Shown here in pieces: positions 1 to 8,634 of a stretch of DNA of 64,000 nucleotides. A program made the position numbers and the translations under genes. Under the pieces are notes generated by a model. The model searched no databases and was not told the origin of the DNA. It saw only the letters and a program-made list of their open reading frames with translations. How positions within the stretch are numbered: the stretch's first letter is position 1; every line of letters begins with the position of its first letter. This DNA comes from Mycobacterium paragordonae (GTDB taxonomy: Bacteria > Actinomycetota > Actinomycetes > Mycobacteriales > Mycobacteriaceae). The stretch covers positions 5,084,001-5,148,000 of the forward strand of contig NZ_CP025546.1 in assembly GCF_003614435.1 (NCBI RefSeq), written 5' to 3'.

Positions 1-128
1 CCTGCGGAACCTACAAAAATCACCCGAACGTGATCTGGAGCAACGAGGGCAAGCTCATGCTCAGCGACGTGTTCGGTGATCCGGCAACGATCGACGACCT
101 GCACAACTGGTGGGCAAAGTACGGCTGA
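1..128 (+). CDS. C-terminal end of a receptor-type Ser/Thr kinase (partial)
   Basis: Reading from base 3 to the TGA at 126-128 gives about 41 residues that closely match the C-terminus of the next kinase: both share a CGxYK motif, then VMWSNE/VIWSNE, then a final WWAK. Only the end of the extracellular sensor domain is in the window. I infer that the full gene is a paralogous membrane Ser/Thr kinase, so the array holds at least three kinases; it could instead be a stand-alone secreted or lipoprotein copy of the sensor domain. The stop lies 64 bp before the next start, on the same strand. Confidence 0.6.
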   Translation, partial: CGTYKNHPNVIWSNEGKLMLSDVFGDPATIDDLHNWWAKYG

Positions 129-192
129 CCGACAGCCGGCCGGCGCGTAAGAGTCCAATGCTCAAGCGGCACAACGACAGTGGATGGTCGCG

Positions 193-1989
193 ATGAGCGA
201 GGAGCCGGGCTCGCGTGCCGGGTCGACGTTCGGGCCCTATCACCTCAAGCGGTTGCTGGGCCGTGGCGGGATGGGCGAGGTCTACGAGGCCGAACATGCG
301 GTCAAAGGGTGGACCGTCGCGGTCAAGCTGATGTCGGAGACCGTGAGCAGCGACCCGGTGTTCCGCGAACGGATGAAGCGGGAAGCCCGCATCGCCGGCC
401 GATTGAAGGAACCGCACGTCGTGCCCATCCACGACTACGGCGAAATCGACGGGCAGATGTACCTCGAGATGCGCCTCATCGAGGGCACCGACCTCGATAG
501 CCTGCTCACCCGCTACGGTCCGCTGCCGGCCCCGCGCGCCGTCGCCGTCATCACGCAGATCGCCTCCGCGCTCGACGCCGCCCACGCCGCCGGGGTCATG
601 CACCGTGACGTCAAACCTCCCAACATCCTGGTCACCCGCGACGACTTCGCTTACCTGGTGGACTTCGGCATCGCCAGCGCCACCACCGACGAGAAGATCA
701 CCCAACTCGGCACCGCGGTCGGCACGTGGAAATACATGGCGCCCGAACGGTTTTCCAGCGATGAGATCACCCACCGGGCCGACATCTACGCGTTGGCCTG
801 CGTCCTGTTCGAGTGCCTGACCGGTAGCGCGCCGTACCCGTCGGAGAACGCCGGCGTACTGATCAGCGCCCACATGATCAACCCCATCCCACGCCCCAGC
901 GCAGCGGGACGCGACGTGCCGAGGTCGCTGGACTCCGTCATCGCGCGCGGCATGGCCAAGAAACCGGCGGACCGCTACGGCAGCGCCGGTGATCTGGCGC
1001 GCGACGCGCACAAGGCGCTCAGCCACCCCGACCAGGACCACGCCACCGACATCGTGCGGCGCAGCCAGGAGTCCACCATACCTGAGCATCTGCGCAATCC
1101 ACCTGCGGCGCAACGGTTTTCCCATCCCGGCCCGCCCGCGCCGGCACGACCGCCGGCCGCTTCGCCCCGCCCGCCCGCTGCACCCCGGCCGCCAGGGCCG
1201 GCCCGCCCGCCCGCACCGCCACGTCCACCGACGCCGCCCCGTCCGCCGGCGCCGCAACATCCGTCGGCCGCTTCGCCCGGCGCGCCCCGCCAACCAGGTC
1301 CACCGGGTCCAGCCCCGGCGTTCACCGGGCCATGGCCTGCCACCAGCCCGGCCGAGCACTCGCGCGCTCGCAACCCGTGGGCGATCGTGGCGGGTGTCGC
1401 CGCCGTCGTTCTCGTCCTCATGCTGAGCGGCATCGGCATCTGGGCACTCAACAAAGACGACGACACACCGCAGGCCAACCGGCAGCGGACCACCACGACG
1501 CGGCCCACCACGTCGACCACCACGCGCACCACGACGACACCGTCGTCGAGTGCACCGCCGGAGGCGCAGTCCCGATTGATGAGCCTGCTGCCCGCCGGCT
1601 ATCCCGCCGGAGCCTGCACGACGGACACGAAAACGATGCCGGGCGCCCTGGTTTCGGTGTCGTGCGGACAGAACACCGATGCCAACGGCCCCAAAGTGTC
1701 GGCCTACGGGCTGTTCCCCGACGTTGCCTCCCTGAAGAAGGCCTTCACCGCATTCACCACCACCTTCACCATCCAGCAGTGCCCCGGCGGCAAGGCGTCT
1801 CCAGGCAACTGGTGGCACACCCAGGACCCGAAAACCGTTCTGGGCCAGATGGCCTGCGGCATCTACAAGAGCGACGACCCGCAGGTGATGTGGAGCAACG
1901 AACAGACGCTGGTCTACGCGCTCGTCGGGGGGAAACAGCAGATACCCAACCTCGACCAGCTCTACAAATGGTGGGCCAAACACTCGTAG
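193..1989 (+). CDS. Transmembrane Ser/Thr protein kinase, PknH-like catalytic domain
   Basis: A 598-residue membrane kinase of the mycobacterial Pkn family. The N-terminal catalytic domain has the glycine loop GRGGMGEVY (about residues 23-31), invariant Lys45, the catalytic HRD at 137-139, DFG at 157-159 and an activation loop with several Thr ahead of the APE motif. A long Pro/Ala-rich juxtamembrane linker follows (about 310-385), then one membrane helix (about 394-419), a Thr-rich stretch, and an extracellular domain of about 140 residues with four Cys that could form two disulfides. That domain differs from the PknH sensor and I cannot name its ligand. I chose ATG 193 over 184 because MSEEPGSRAG aligns with the PknH start. 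It lies 47 bp before an FHA-ABC transporter, a likely substrate by analogy with PknF and Rv1747. It could be an orthologue of another named Pkn; I leave the symbol blank. Confidence 0.9.
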   Translation: MSEEPGSRAGSTFGPYHLKRLLGRGGMGEVYEAEHAVKGWTVAVKLMSETVSSDPVFRERMKREARIAGRLKEPHVVPIHDYGEIDGQMYLEMRLIEGTDLDSLLTRYGPLPAPRAVAVITQIASALDAAHAAGVMHRDVKPPNILVTRDDFAYLVDFGIASATTDEKITQLGTAVGTWKYMAPERFSSDEITHRADIYALACVLFECLTGSAPYPSENAGVLISAHMINPIPRPSAAGRDVPRSLDSVIARGMAKKPADRYGSAGDLARDAHKALSHPDQDHATDIVRRSQESTIPEHLRNPPAAQRFSHPGPPAPARPPAASPRPPAAPRPPGPARPPAPPRPPTPPRPPAPQHPSAASPGAPRQPGPPGPAPAFTGPWPATSPAEHSRARNPWAIVAGVAAVVLVLMLSGIGIWALNKDDDTPQANRQRTTTTRPTTSTTTRTTTTPSSSAPPEAQSRLMSLLPAGYPAGACTTDTKTMPGALVSVSCGQNTDANGPKVSAYGLFPDVASLKKAFTAFTTTFTIQQCPGGKASPGNWWHTQDPKTVLGQMACGIYKSDDPQVMWSNEQTLVYALVGGKQQIPNLDQLYKWWAKHS

Positions 1990-2036
1990 ACCGGTCGTCG
2001 TAGCATCACGGTCCGCGGGAGTAACGGAGGCAGGCG

Positions 2037-4595
2037 ATGGGCGAGATCGTGGGGCTGGTGGTGCGCGGGGGTGGGCGCAGTTGGCAGGTGGCTCCGGGGC
2101 GGGCGTGGACGGTGGGGCGTTCGGGTGAGTCCGATATTCAGTTGGACAATCCGCGGATCTCGCGGGTGCATGCGGTGTTTGAGCCCACCGAGTCGGGGTG
2201 GGTGTTGTCCAATCGCAGCAGCAACGGCATGTATGTGCGGGGCGCGCGGGTCGAACAGGTGCTCATCGACGAGGAGCCGGTGACGGTCGTTCTCGGGTCG
2301 GTCACCTCGGGCCAGGAGATCGAACTGGCTCCTGATGCGGGACAGCCGGTTTCGATCGGGGAGGCAACGACCATGGTGGGGCAGTTTCCGCCATTGCCAT
2401 TGCCATTGCCGTTGTCGTCGCCGCCCGAGTCGCTGGCGAAGACCACCGAGATCCCGCTGCCGCCGCTGTCCACGGCGTCAGGACAGACGGCTTCAGGGCA
2501 GACGGCTCCGTGGGAATCGACTTCGGGGCAGACGGCGCCGGGGCAGACGGCGTCGGGGCAGACGGCGTCGGTGCGGACGCCGACTGCGGTGCACGCGATC
2601 GATCAGGCGACGGTGAGCATCGGGCGGGCCCCGGAGAACACCGTGGTCCTGCACGACCTGCTGGTCTCACGCCGCCACGCCCTGCTGCGGCGCAGCAGCG
2701 CCGGCTGGGAACTGATCGACAGCCACTCCGCCAACGGCACCTACGTCAACGGCACCCGCATCACCCGCGCCCTGATCGGCCCCGACGACATCGTCGGCAT
2801 CGGCCACCAACTACTGCACCTGTCCGGCGACCGCCTCGTCGAATACATCGACACCGGCGACATCTCCTATGAAGCCGCCCACCTGCACGTCGAAACCGCC
2901 AACGGCACAGTCCTACTCGATGACGTCAGCTTCGTCCTGCCCCAACGCAGCCTGCTGGCCGTCGTGGGCCCCTCCGGCGCCGGCAAATCCACCCTGCTGG
3001 GCGCCCTGACCGGATTCCGCCCCGCCACCACCGGCACCGTGCGCTACGACGACCGCGACCTCTACGACAACTACCCCGAACTACGCCACCGCATCGGCTT
3101 CGTCCCCCAAGACGACATCCTGCACACCCCCCTAACCGTGCGCCGCGCCCTGAACTACGCCGCCCGCCTGCGCTTCCCCCAAGACGTCACCGCCACCGAA
3201 CGCCAACACCGCATCGACGAAGTCCTCACCGAACTCGGCCTGGCCGCCCACGCCGACCAACGCATCGACTCCCTCTCCGGCGGACAACGCAAACGCACCA
3301 GCGTCGCCCTGGAACTGCTCACCAAACCCTCCCTGCTGTTTTTGGACGAACCCACCTCCGGCCTGGACCCCGGCTACGAAAAATCCGTCATGCAAACCCT
3401 GCGCACCCTGGCCGACGACGGACGCTCCGTGGTCGTGGTCACCCACAACATCGCCCACCTCAACATGTGCGACCGCCTGCTGGTCCTGGCCCCCGGCGGA
3501 CGCCTGGCCTACTTCGGCCCACCCCAACAAGCCCTGGCCTACTTCGGCTGCACCGACTTCGCCGACCTGTTCATCCTGCTCGAAAACGACACCGACACCG
3601 ACTGGACCACCCGCTACACCAACTCCCCCCTGCACGCCGCCTTCACCCCCACCGAACACCCACCCACCACCCCCACCCCGACCCCGACCCCGGCCAACAA
3701 ACCCAAACCCAAAGCCCAACAAAGCCCCGCAGCCCAATTCGCCATCCTGGCCCGCCGCTACCTCGCCGTCATCGCCGCCGACCGCCAATACACCCTGTTC
3801 CTCCTCGCCCTGCCCCTGCTGCTGAGCCTGTTCACCTACGCCGTCCCCGGCGACGCCGGTCTCTCCCTGGCCAACGCGATCACCCAGCAGTCCAAGCAAC
3901 CCACCCAGTTGCTCGTGCTGCTCATCATCGGCGGCGCGCTGATGGGGTGTGCCGGCTCCATCCGCGAGATCGTCAAGGAGCAGGCCATCTACCGCCGCGA
4001 GCACGGCATCGGGCTGTCCGGCGGCGCCTACCTCGCCTCCAAACTCGTTGTGCTGGGCGCAATCTCGGCCCTACAAGGATTGATCCTCGGCTTCCTCGGG
4101 GTCGCTTTCCTGCCGCCGCCCGACGACTCGCTGCTGCTGCAGTCCGGCAGCACCGACATGCTCCGGCATGTCGGTTCGGCCGAGATCGCGGCGGCCGTCG
4201 TCGCCGTGACCGTGGTGTCGATGATCCTGGGCCTGCTCATCTCCGCACTGATCAGCAACGCCGACCGCGGCATGCCCCTGCTCGTCGTCGTCGTCATGGC
4301 CCAACTCGTGCTCTGCGGCGGCATGTTCGCCGTCAACGACCGCATCCCGCTCGAACAACTCGCCTGGCTCTCCCCCTCCCGCTGGGCCTACGCCATGGCG
4401 GGCTCTTCGCTCGGGGTGAACTACATCCGCCTCACCGACCCGGACCCGATGTGGACTCATGACCGCGCGCACTGGCTGACGGCGCTGGGCATGTGTGCGG
4501 CGTTGGGAGTGGTGATGGTGATACTGCTGGCGGCGCGGTTGTACGGTCTCGATCGGCACCGCAGGGCCCGCAAGCGACCCAGGCCGTTTGCTTAG
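2037..4595 (+). CDS. FHA-FHA-ABC transporter, Rv1747-like (copy 1)
   Basis: An 852-residue ABCG-type half transporter with two N-terminal phosphothreonine-binding FHA domains. FHA1 (about 10-90) shows GRSGESDIQL, SRVHA and SNGMYV; FHA2 (about 190-265) shows IGRAPENTVV, SRRHAL and NGTYVNG. The ATPase has Walker A GPSGAGKST (about 311), signature LSGGQRKR (about 413), Walker B LLFLDEP (about 435) and a VVTHN switch. The C-terminal third is an ABC2-type membrane domain with about six helices. The linker between the FHA domains carries several SGQTA-like units, a plausible Thr phosphorylation target. In M. tuberculosis Rv1747 is phosphorylated by PknF and is implicated in export of cell-envelope lipids; substrate here is inferred. 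A good GGAGG site precedes the ATG. The core is nearly identical in DNA to the second copy at 5967-8516. Confidence 0.92.
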   Translation: MGEIVGLVVRGGGRSWQVAPGRAWTVGRSGESDIQLDNPRISRVHAVFEPTESGWVLSNRSSNGMYVRGARVEQVLIDEEPVTVVLGSVTSGQEIELAPDAGQPVSIGEATTMVGQFPPLPLPLPLSSPPESLAKTTEIPLPPLSTASGQTASGQTAPWESTSGQTAPGQTASGQTASVRTPTAVHAIDQATVSIGRAPENTVVLHDLLVSRRHALLRRSSAGWELIDSHSANGTYVNGTRITRALIGPDDIVGIGHQLLHLSGDRLVEYIDTGDISYEAAHLHVETANGTVLLDDVSFVLPQRSLLAVVGPSGAGKSTLLGALTGFRPATTGTVRYDDRDLYDNYPELRHRIGFVPQDDILHTPLTVRRALNYAARLRFPQDVTATERQHRIDEVLTELGLAAHADQRIDSLSGGQRKRTSVALELLTKPSLLFLDEPTSGLDPGYEKSVMQTLRTLADDGRSVVVVTHNIAHLNMCDRLLVLAPGGRLAYFGPPQQALAYFGCTDFADLFILLENDTDTDWTTRYTNSPLHAAFTPTEHPPTTPTPTPTPANKPKPKAQQSPAAQFAILARRYLAVIAADRQYTLFLLALPLLLSLFTYAVPGDAGLSLANAITQQSKQPTQLLVLLIIGGALMGCAGSIREIVKEQAIYRREHGIGLSGGAYLASKLVVLGAISALQGLILGFLGVAFLPPPDDSLLLQSGSTDMLRHVGSAEIAAAVVAVTVVSMILGLLISALISNADRGMPLLVVVVMAQLVLCGGMFAVNDRIPLEQLAWLSPSRWAYAMAGSSLGVNYIRLTDPDPMWTHDRAHWLTALGMCAALGVVMVILLAARLYGLDRHRRARKRPRPFA

Positions 4596-4720
4596 AAGCC
4601 GAAAAAGAGGTCTGGCCAAGCGAATACCGGCAGGTTTACGCTATTCGCTGGCTTTGGTGCGTCCTCCAGATGTGTTTGCCCCGTGGCAACGTACCGGTTG
4701 CCTCAACGAAGGAGATGTCT

Positions 4721-5455
4721 ATGAAACTGAAGCTCTGGTCCCGCGCCGGCGTCGGCGCCACAGCCGCGGTAATGGTGACGGCGCTCGTGCTGGCCGGCTG
4801 CGGGAGTCCCAAGAACAACAGCTCGGGCAGCGGATCCAACGCGCCCAACGCCGACGCCGCGAGCACCGTCAAACAAGCTGCGGACGCGATGCGCAAAGTC
4901 ACCGGAATGCACGTCAGCCTCACCGTGCAGGGAGCGGTGCCCAACCTCGAGGTGACCAAGCTCGACGGTGACGTCTCCAATACTCCGCAGACCGTGGCCA
5001 ACGGGACGGCGACGCTGACCGTCGGCAAGAGTCCCGTCGACTCGAAATTCGTCTTCGTCGACGGCCACCTCTACTCCGACGTCGCCGAGCCCGGCAAATT
5101 CACCGATTACGGCAACGGCGCATCGATCTATGAGGTCTCCACGCTGCTCGACCCTGATAAGGGTCTAGCCCACCTGCTGGCCAATCTGCAGAACCCCAAG
5201 GTGGGCGGCAACGAACAGGTCAACGGCGTCGCCACCACGAAGATCACCGGCACGTCGTCCACCGACGACGTCGCCACCCTGGCCGGATCGCGCCTGAGCC
5301 CGCAGAACGCGCCACCCACCCCGACCAGTGTCTGGATCGCCTCGGACGGCTCCTACCACCTGGTCAAGATCGAGATCACCCCGGTTGAGAACGGAACGGT
5401 GTCGATGACCTTGTCGGAATGGGGCAAGCAGGTCACCGCGACCAAGCCGGTTTAG
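4721..5455 (+). CDS. lprA: Lipoprotein LprA (LppX/LprG/LprA family)
   Basis: A 244-residue secreted lipoprotein. The first 25 residues form a lipoprotein signal peptide ending in the lipobox LAGC, so Cys at about 28 should be acylated. The rest fits the LppX_LprAFG fold, a half-barrel with a hydrophobic pocket that carries (glyco)lipids in this family. Length matches my memory of M. tuberculosis LprA (Rv1270c, a TLR2 agonist). Start at ATG 4721 is set by the GGAG six bases upstream; an ATG six bases earlier overlaps the ribosome site. Followed on the same strand by the Rv1269c-like gene, the same pair as in M. tuberculosis, but here flanked on both sides by FHA-ABC transporters. Confidence 0.88.
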   Translation: MKLKLWSRAGVGATAAVMVTALVLAGCGSPKNNSSGSGSNAPNADAASTVKQAADAMRKVTGMHVSLTVQGAVPNLEVTKLDGDVSNTPQTVANGTATLTVGKSPVDSKFVFVDGHLYSDVAEPGKFTDYGNGASIYEVSTLLDPDKGLAHLLANLQNPKVGGNEQVNGVATTKITGTSSTDDVATLAGSRLSPQNAPPTPTSVWIASDGSYHLVKIEITPVENGTVSMTLSEWGKQVTATKPV

Positions 5456-5511
5456 GCCGGTCCAGCAGCTCCGTGGAACCCGAACTTCTTCAGTCGCCGA
5501 AAGGAACCATC

Positions 5512-5901
5512 ATGGGATTGACCGCTTTTCGGGCGCGCTTTCCAAGAGGCGCGGTGGTCGCACTGACCAACGTCGCGGCGGTGACGGCGACGCTGATCGC
5601 GCTGGCCCCCGCCGCGCACGCCGACGGCCAATACGGCGCGATCGCCTACTCGCCGTCGGGGCAGCTGTTCGGCCGGACCAAAGACGCCCCATCGCGCGCC
5701 GCCGCGGAAAGCGGCGCGATGGGTGCCTGCGGCAAGTCCGACTGCAAGGTTCTGGTCTCCTTCTCGGAATGCGGTGCGGTCGCCGAGAACAACGCCGGAG
5801 ACCACGCCGGCGGGTACGGCTCAACCCTGCTCAGCGCCGAGCAGGACGCCATGAAGCGGCTGGGCACCGCGGGATGGATCGGCACCTGGCTCTGCAACTA
5901 A
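5512..5901 (+). CDS. Small secreted DUF4189-type protein, Rv1269c-like
   Basis: A 129-residue protein with a Sec signal peptide (hydrophobic core about 14-32, cleavage probably after AHA) and a compact mature domain of about 90 residues. It begins with YGAIAYSPSG and contains four Cys (CGKSDC, SECG, WLCN), which suggests two disulfides. This is the pattern of the DUF4189 family, whose mycobacterial members include Rv1269c and Rv1813c. The biochemical role is unknown. It lies 56 bp after lprA with an AAAGGA ribosome site and is probably co-transcribed with it. There is no other obvious family assignment. Confidence 0.85.
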   Translation: MGLTAFRARFPRGAVVALTNVAAVTATLIALAPAAHADGQYGAIAYSPSGQLFGRTKDAPSRAAAESGAMGACGKSDCKVLVSFSECGAVAENNAGDHAGGYGSTLLSAEQDAMKRLGTAGWIGTWLCN

Positions 5902-5966
5902 AGTCGATGCGCCCGCCCGCCCGTACGCTCACCGGGGCGGCGTCGTCGGTGTAGCGGAGGCGTGGG

Positions 5967-8516
5967 ATGGACCGTGGGATGGACGACGTGCTGGGGGTGT
6001 CGGGCCCGGTTGGGTTACAGGTGCGCGGGGGTGGGCGCAGTTGGCAGGTGGCTCCGGGGCGGGCTTGGACGGTGGGGCGTTCGGGTGAGTCCGATATTCA
6101 GTTGGACAATCCGCGGATCTCGCGGGTGCATGCGGTGTTGGAGCCCACCGAGTCGGGGTGGGTGTTGTCCAATCGCAGCAGCAACGGCATGTACGTGCAC
6201 GGCGCGCGGGTCGAACAGGTAACCATCGACGAGGAGCCGGTGACGGTGGTGTTCGGCTCGGCGACCTCCGGACAGGTGGTGGAGTTCGAGCCCGGAGCTA
6301 CCGGTGCGCCGGGACCGGTGTCGATCGGGGAGGCGACCACGACCGTGGCCCCGCTGCCGACCGGTCCTGAGGTCGGCGCCGGGAACACCGAGATCCCGGC
6401 CCCGCCGCTCCCGACGGGTCCTGAGGTCGGCGCCGAGACGACCGAGATCTCGGTCCCGCCGCTTCCGACAACCTTCACCTCGGAACTGGGGCTGGGGGAG
6501 CTGACCACGTCCGGGCAGACGGCGTCGGTGCGGACGCCGACCGCGGTGCACGCGATCGATCAGGCGACGGTGAGCATCGGGCGGGCCCCGGAGAACACCG
6601 TGGTCCTGCACGACCTGCTGGTCTCACGCCGCCACGCCCTGCTGCGACGCAGCAGCGCCGGCTGGGAACTGATCGACAACCACTCCGCCAACGGCACCTA
6701 CGTCAACGGCACCCGCATCACCCGCGCCCTGATCGGCCCCGACGACATCGTCGGCATCGGCCACCAACTACTGCACCTGTCCGGTGACCGCCTCGTCGAA
6801 TACATCGACACCGGCGACATCTCCTATGAAGCCGCCCACCTGCACGTCGAAACCGCTAACGGCACAGTCCTACTCGATGACGTCAGCTTCGTCCTGCCCC
6901 AACGCAGCCTGCTGGCCGTCGTGGGCCCCTCCGGCGCCGGCAAATCCACCCTGCTGGGCGCCCTGACCGGATTCCGCCCCGCCACCACCGGCACCGTGCG
7001 CTACGACGACCGCGACCTCTACGACAACTACCCCGAACTACGCCACCGCATCGGCTTCGTCCCCCAAGACGACATCCTGCACACCCCCCTAACCGTGCGC
7101 CGCGCCCTGAACTACGCCGCCCGCCTGCGCTTCCCCCAAGACGTCACCGCCACCGAACGCCAACACCGCATCGACGAAGTCCTCACCGAACTCGGCCTGG
7201 CCGCCCACGCCGACCAACGCATCGACTCCCTCTCCGGCGGACAACGCAAACGCACCAGCGTCGCCCTGGAACTGCTCACCAAACCCTCCCTGCTGTTCTT
7301 GGACGAACCCACCTCCGGCCTGGACCCCGGCTACGAAAAATCCGTCATGCAAACCCTGCGCACCCTGGCCGACGACGGACGCTCCGTGGTCGTGGTCACC
7401 CACAACATCGCCCACCTCAACATGTGCGACCGCCTGCTGGTCCTAGCCCCCGGCGGACGCCTGGCCTACTTCGGCCCACCCCAACAAGCCCTGGCCTACT
7501 TCGGCTGCACCGACTTCGCCGACCTGTTCATCCTGCTCGAAAACGACACCGACACCGACTGGACCACCCGCTACACCAACTCCCCCCTGCACGCCGCCTT
7601 CACCCCCACCGAACACCCCCCCACCACCCCCACCCCGACCCCGACCCCGGCCACCAAACCCAAACCCAAAGCCCAACAAAGCCCCGCAGCCCAATTCGCC
7701 ATCCTGTCCCGCCGCTACCTCGCCGTCATCGCCGCCGACCGCCAATACACCCTGTTCCTCCTCGCCCTGCCCCTGCTGCTGAGCCTGTTCACCTACGCCG
7801 TCCCCGGCGACGCCGGCTTGTCACTCACCAAGGCCATCGAGAAGGTATCGACCCAGCCGGGTCAGCTGCTGGTGCTATTGATCATCGGCGGAGCCTTGAT
7901 GGGCTGCGCTTCCTCGATCCGCGAGATCGTCAAGGAACAGGCCATCTACCGCCGCGAGCACGGCATCGGGCTGTCCGGCGGCGCCTACCTCGCCTCCAAA
8001 CTCGTTGTGCTGGGCGCAATCTCGGCCCTACAAGGATTGATTCTCGGCTTGCTCGGGGTCGCCTTCCTACCACCCCCGGATCAGTCGGTGGTCATACCCT
8101 GGCCGCGGATCGAAGTGGCGGTGGCGGTCGTCGCCGTGACCGTGGTGTCGATGATCCTGGGCCTGCTCATCTCCGCACTGATCAGCAACGCCGACCGCGG
8201 CATGCCCCTGCTCGTCGTCGTCGTCATGGCCCAACTCGTGCTCTGCGGCGGCATGTTCCCGGTAAAAGACCGCATCCCGCTCGAACAACTCGCCTGGCTC
8301 TCCCCCTCCCGCTGGGCCTACGCCATGGCCGCCTCGACCGTCGACCTCAACGATCTGCGGCGCACGGCCGGCGGCGACCAGGATCCGATGTGGGATTACG
8401 ACGTCAGTAGCTGGTTGATCGCCGCCGCGGCCTGCCTCGTGCAGGCGGCCGTGCTGGTGCTGTTCACCGTGCTGCGGCTGAGGCGCATGGGACCGCAACG
8501 AAGGGCGAAGAGATAA
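5967..8516 (+). CDS. FHA-FHA-ABC transporter, Rv1747-like (copy 2)
   Basis: An 849-residue paralogue of the transporter at 2037-4595 with the same order: FHA1, linker, FHA2, ATPase (GPSGAGKST, LSGGQRKR, LLFLDEP) and an ABC2-type membrane domain. The N-terminal 16 residues, the FHA linker, one extracellular loop and the C-terminus differ between copies, while about 1.3 kb covering FHA2, the ATPase and the first membrane segment is almost identical in DNA. The linker here carries two copies of a PLPTGPEVGA...TEI unit instead of the SGQTA units of copy 1. The start at ATG 5967 follows a GGAGG. It lies 118 bp upstream of pknH on the same strand, so PknH is the natural candidate kinase. Substrate unknown. 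Confidence 0.92.
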   Translation: MDRGMDDVLGVSGPVGLQVRGGGRSWQVAPGRAWTVGRSGESDIQLDNPRISRVHAVLEPTESGWVLSNRSSNGMYVHGARVEQVTIDEEPVTVVFGSATSGQVVEFEPGATGAPGPVSIGEATTTVAPLPTGPEVGAGNTEIPAPPLPTGPEVGAETTEISVPPLPTTFTSELGLGELTTSGQTASVRTPTAVHAIDQATVSIGRAPENTVVLHDLLVSRRHALLRRSSAGWELIDNHSANGTYVNGTRITRALIGPDDIVGIGHQLLHLSGDRLVEYIDTGDISYEAAHLHVETANGTVLLDDVSFVLPQRSLLAVVGPSGAGKSTLLGALTGFRPATTGTVRYDDRDLYDNYPELRHRIGFVPQDDILHTPLTVRRALNYAARLRFPQDVTATERQHRIDEVLTELGLAAHADQRIDSLSGGQRKRTSVALELLTKPSLLFLDEPTSGLDPGYEKSVMQTLRTLADDGRSVVVVTHNIAHLNMCDRLLVLAPGGRLAYFGPPQQALAYFGCTDFADLFILLENDTDTDWTTRYTNSPLHAAFTPTEHPPTTPTPTPTPATKPKPKAQQSPAAQFAILSRRYLAVIAADRQYTLFLLALPLLLSLFTYAVPGDAGLSLTKAIEKVSTQPGQLLVLLIIGGALMGCASSIREIVKEQAIYRREHGIGLSGGAYLASKLVVLGAISALQGLILGLLGVAFLPPPDQSVVIPWPRIEVAVAVVAVTVVSMILGLLISALISNADRGMPLLVVVVMAQLVLCGGMFPVKDRIPLEQLAWLSPSRWAYAMAASTVDLNDLRRTAGGDQDPMWDYDVSSWLIAAAACLVQAAVLVLFTVLRLRRMGPQRRAKR

Positions 8517-8634
8517 CTCGGTCGGGCCACAGCGAATACGCTGGTGATGGCTTCAGCGCGCATATCGCGGTTGGCGCCCAGACCTGGAGGTGGTTGATAG
8601 TGTCGGCGACGTTGGTTGATTGGGAGGATCAGCG

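Noticed and set aside
61..1983. 640-codon open frame opposite the first kinase, and similar long frames opposite pknH, kgd and the PGRS genes
   Set aside because: They mirror well-supported genes, have Arg/Gly/Val-rich composition and no recognisable domains; long antisense frames are expected at this GC content.
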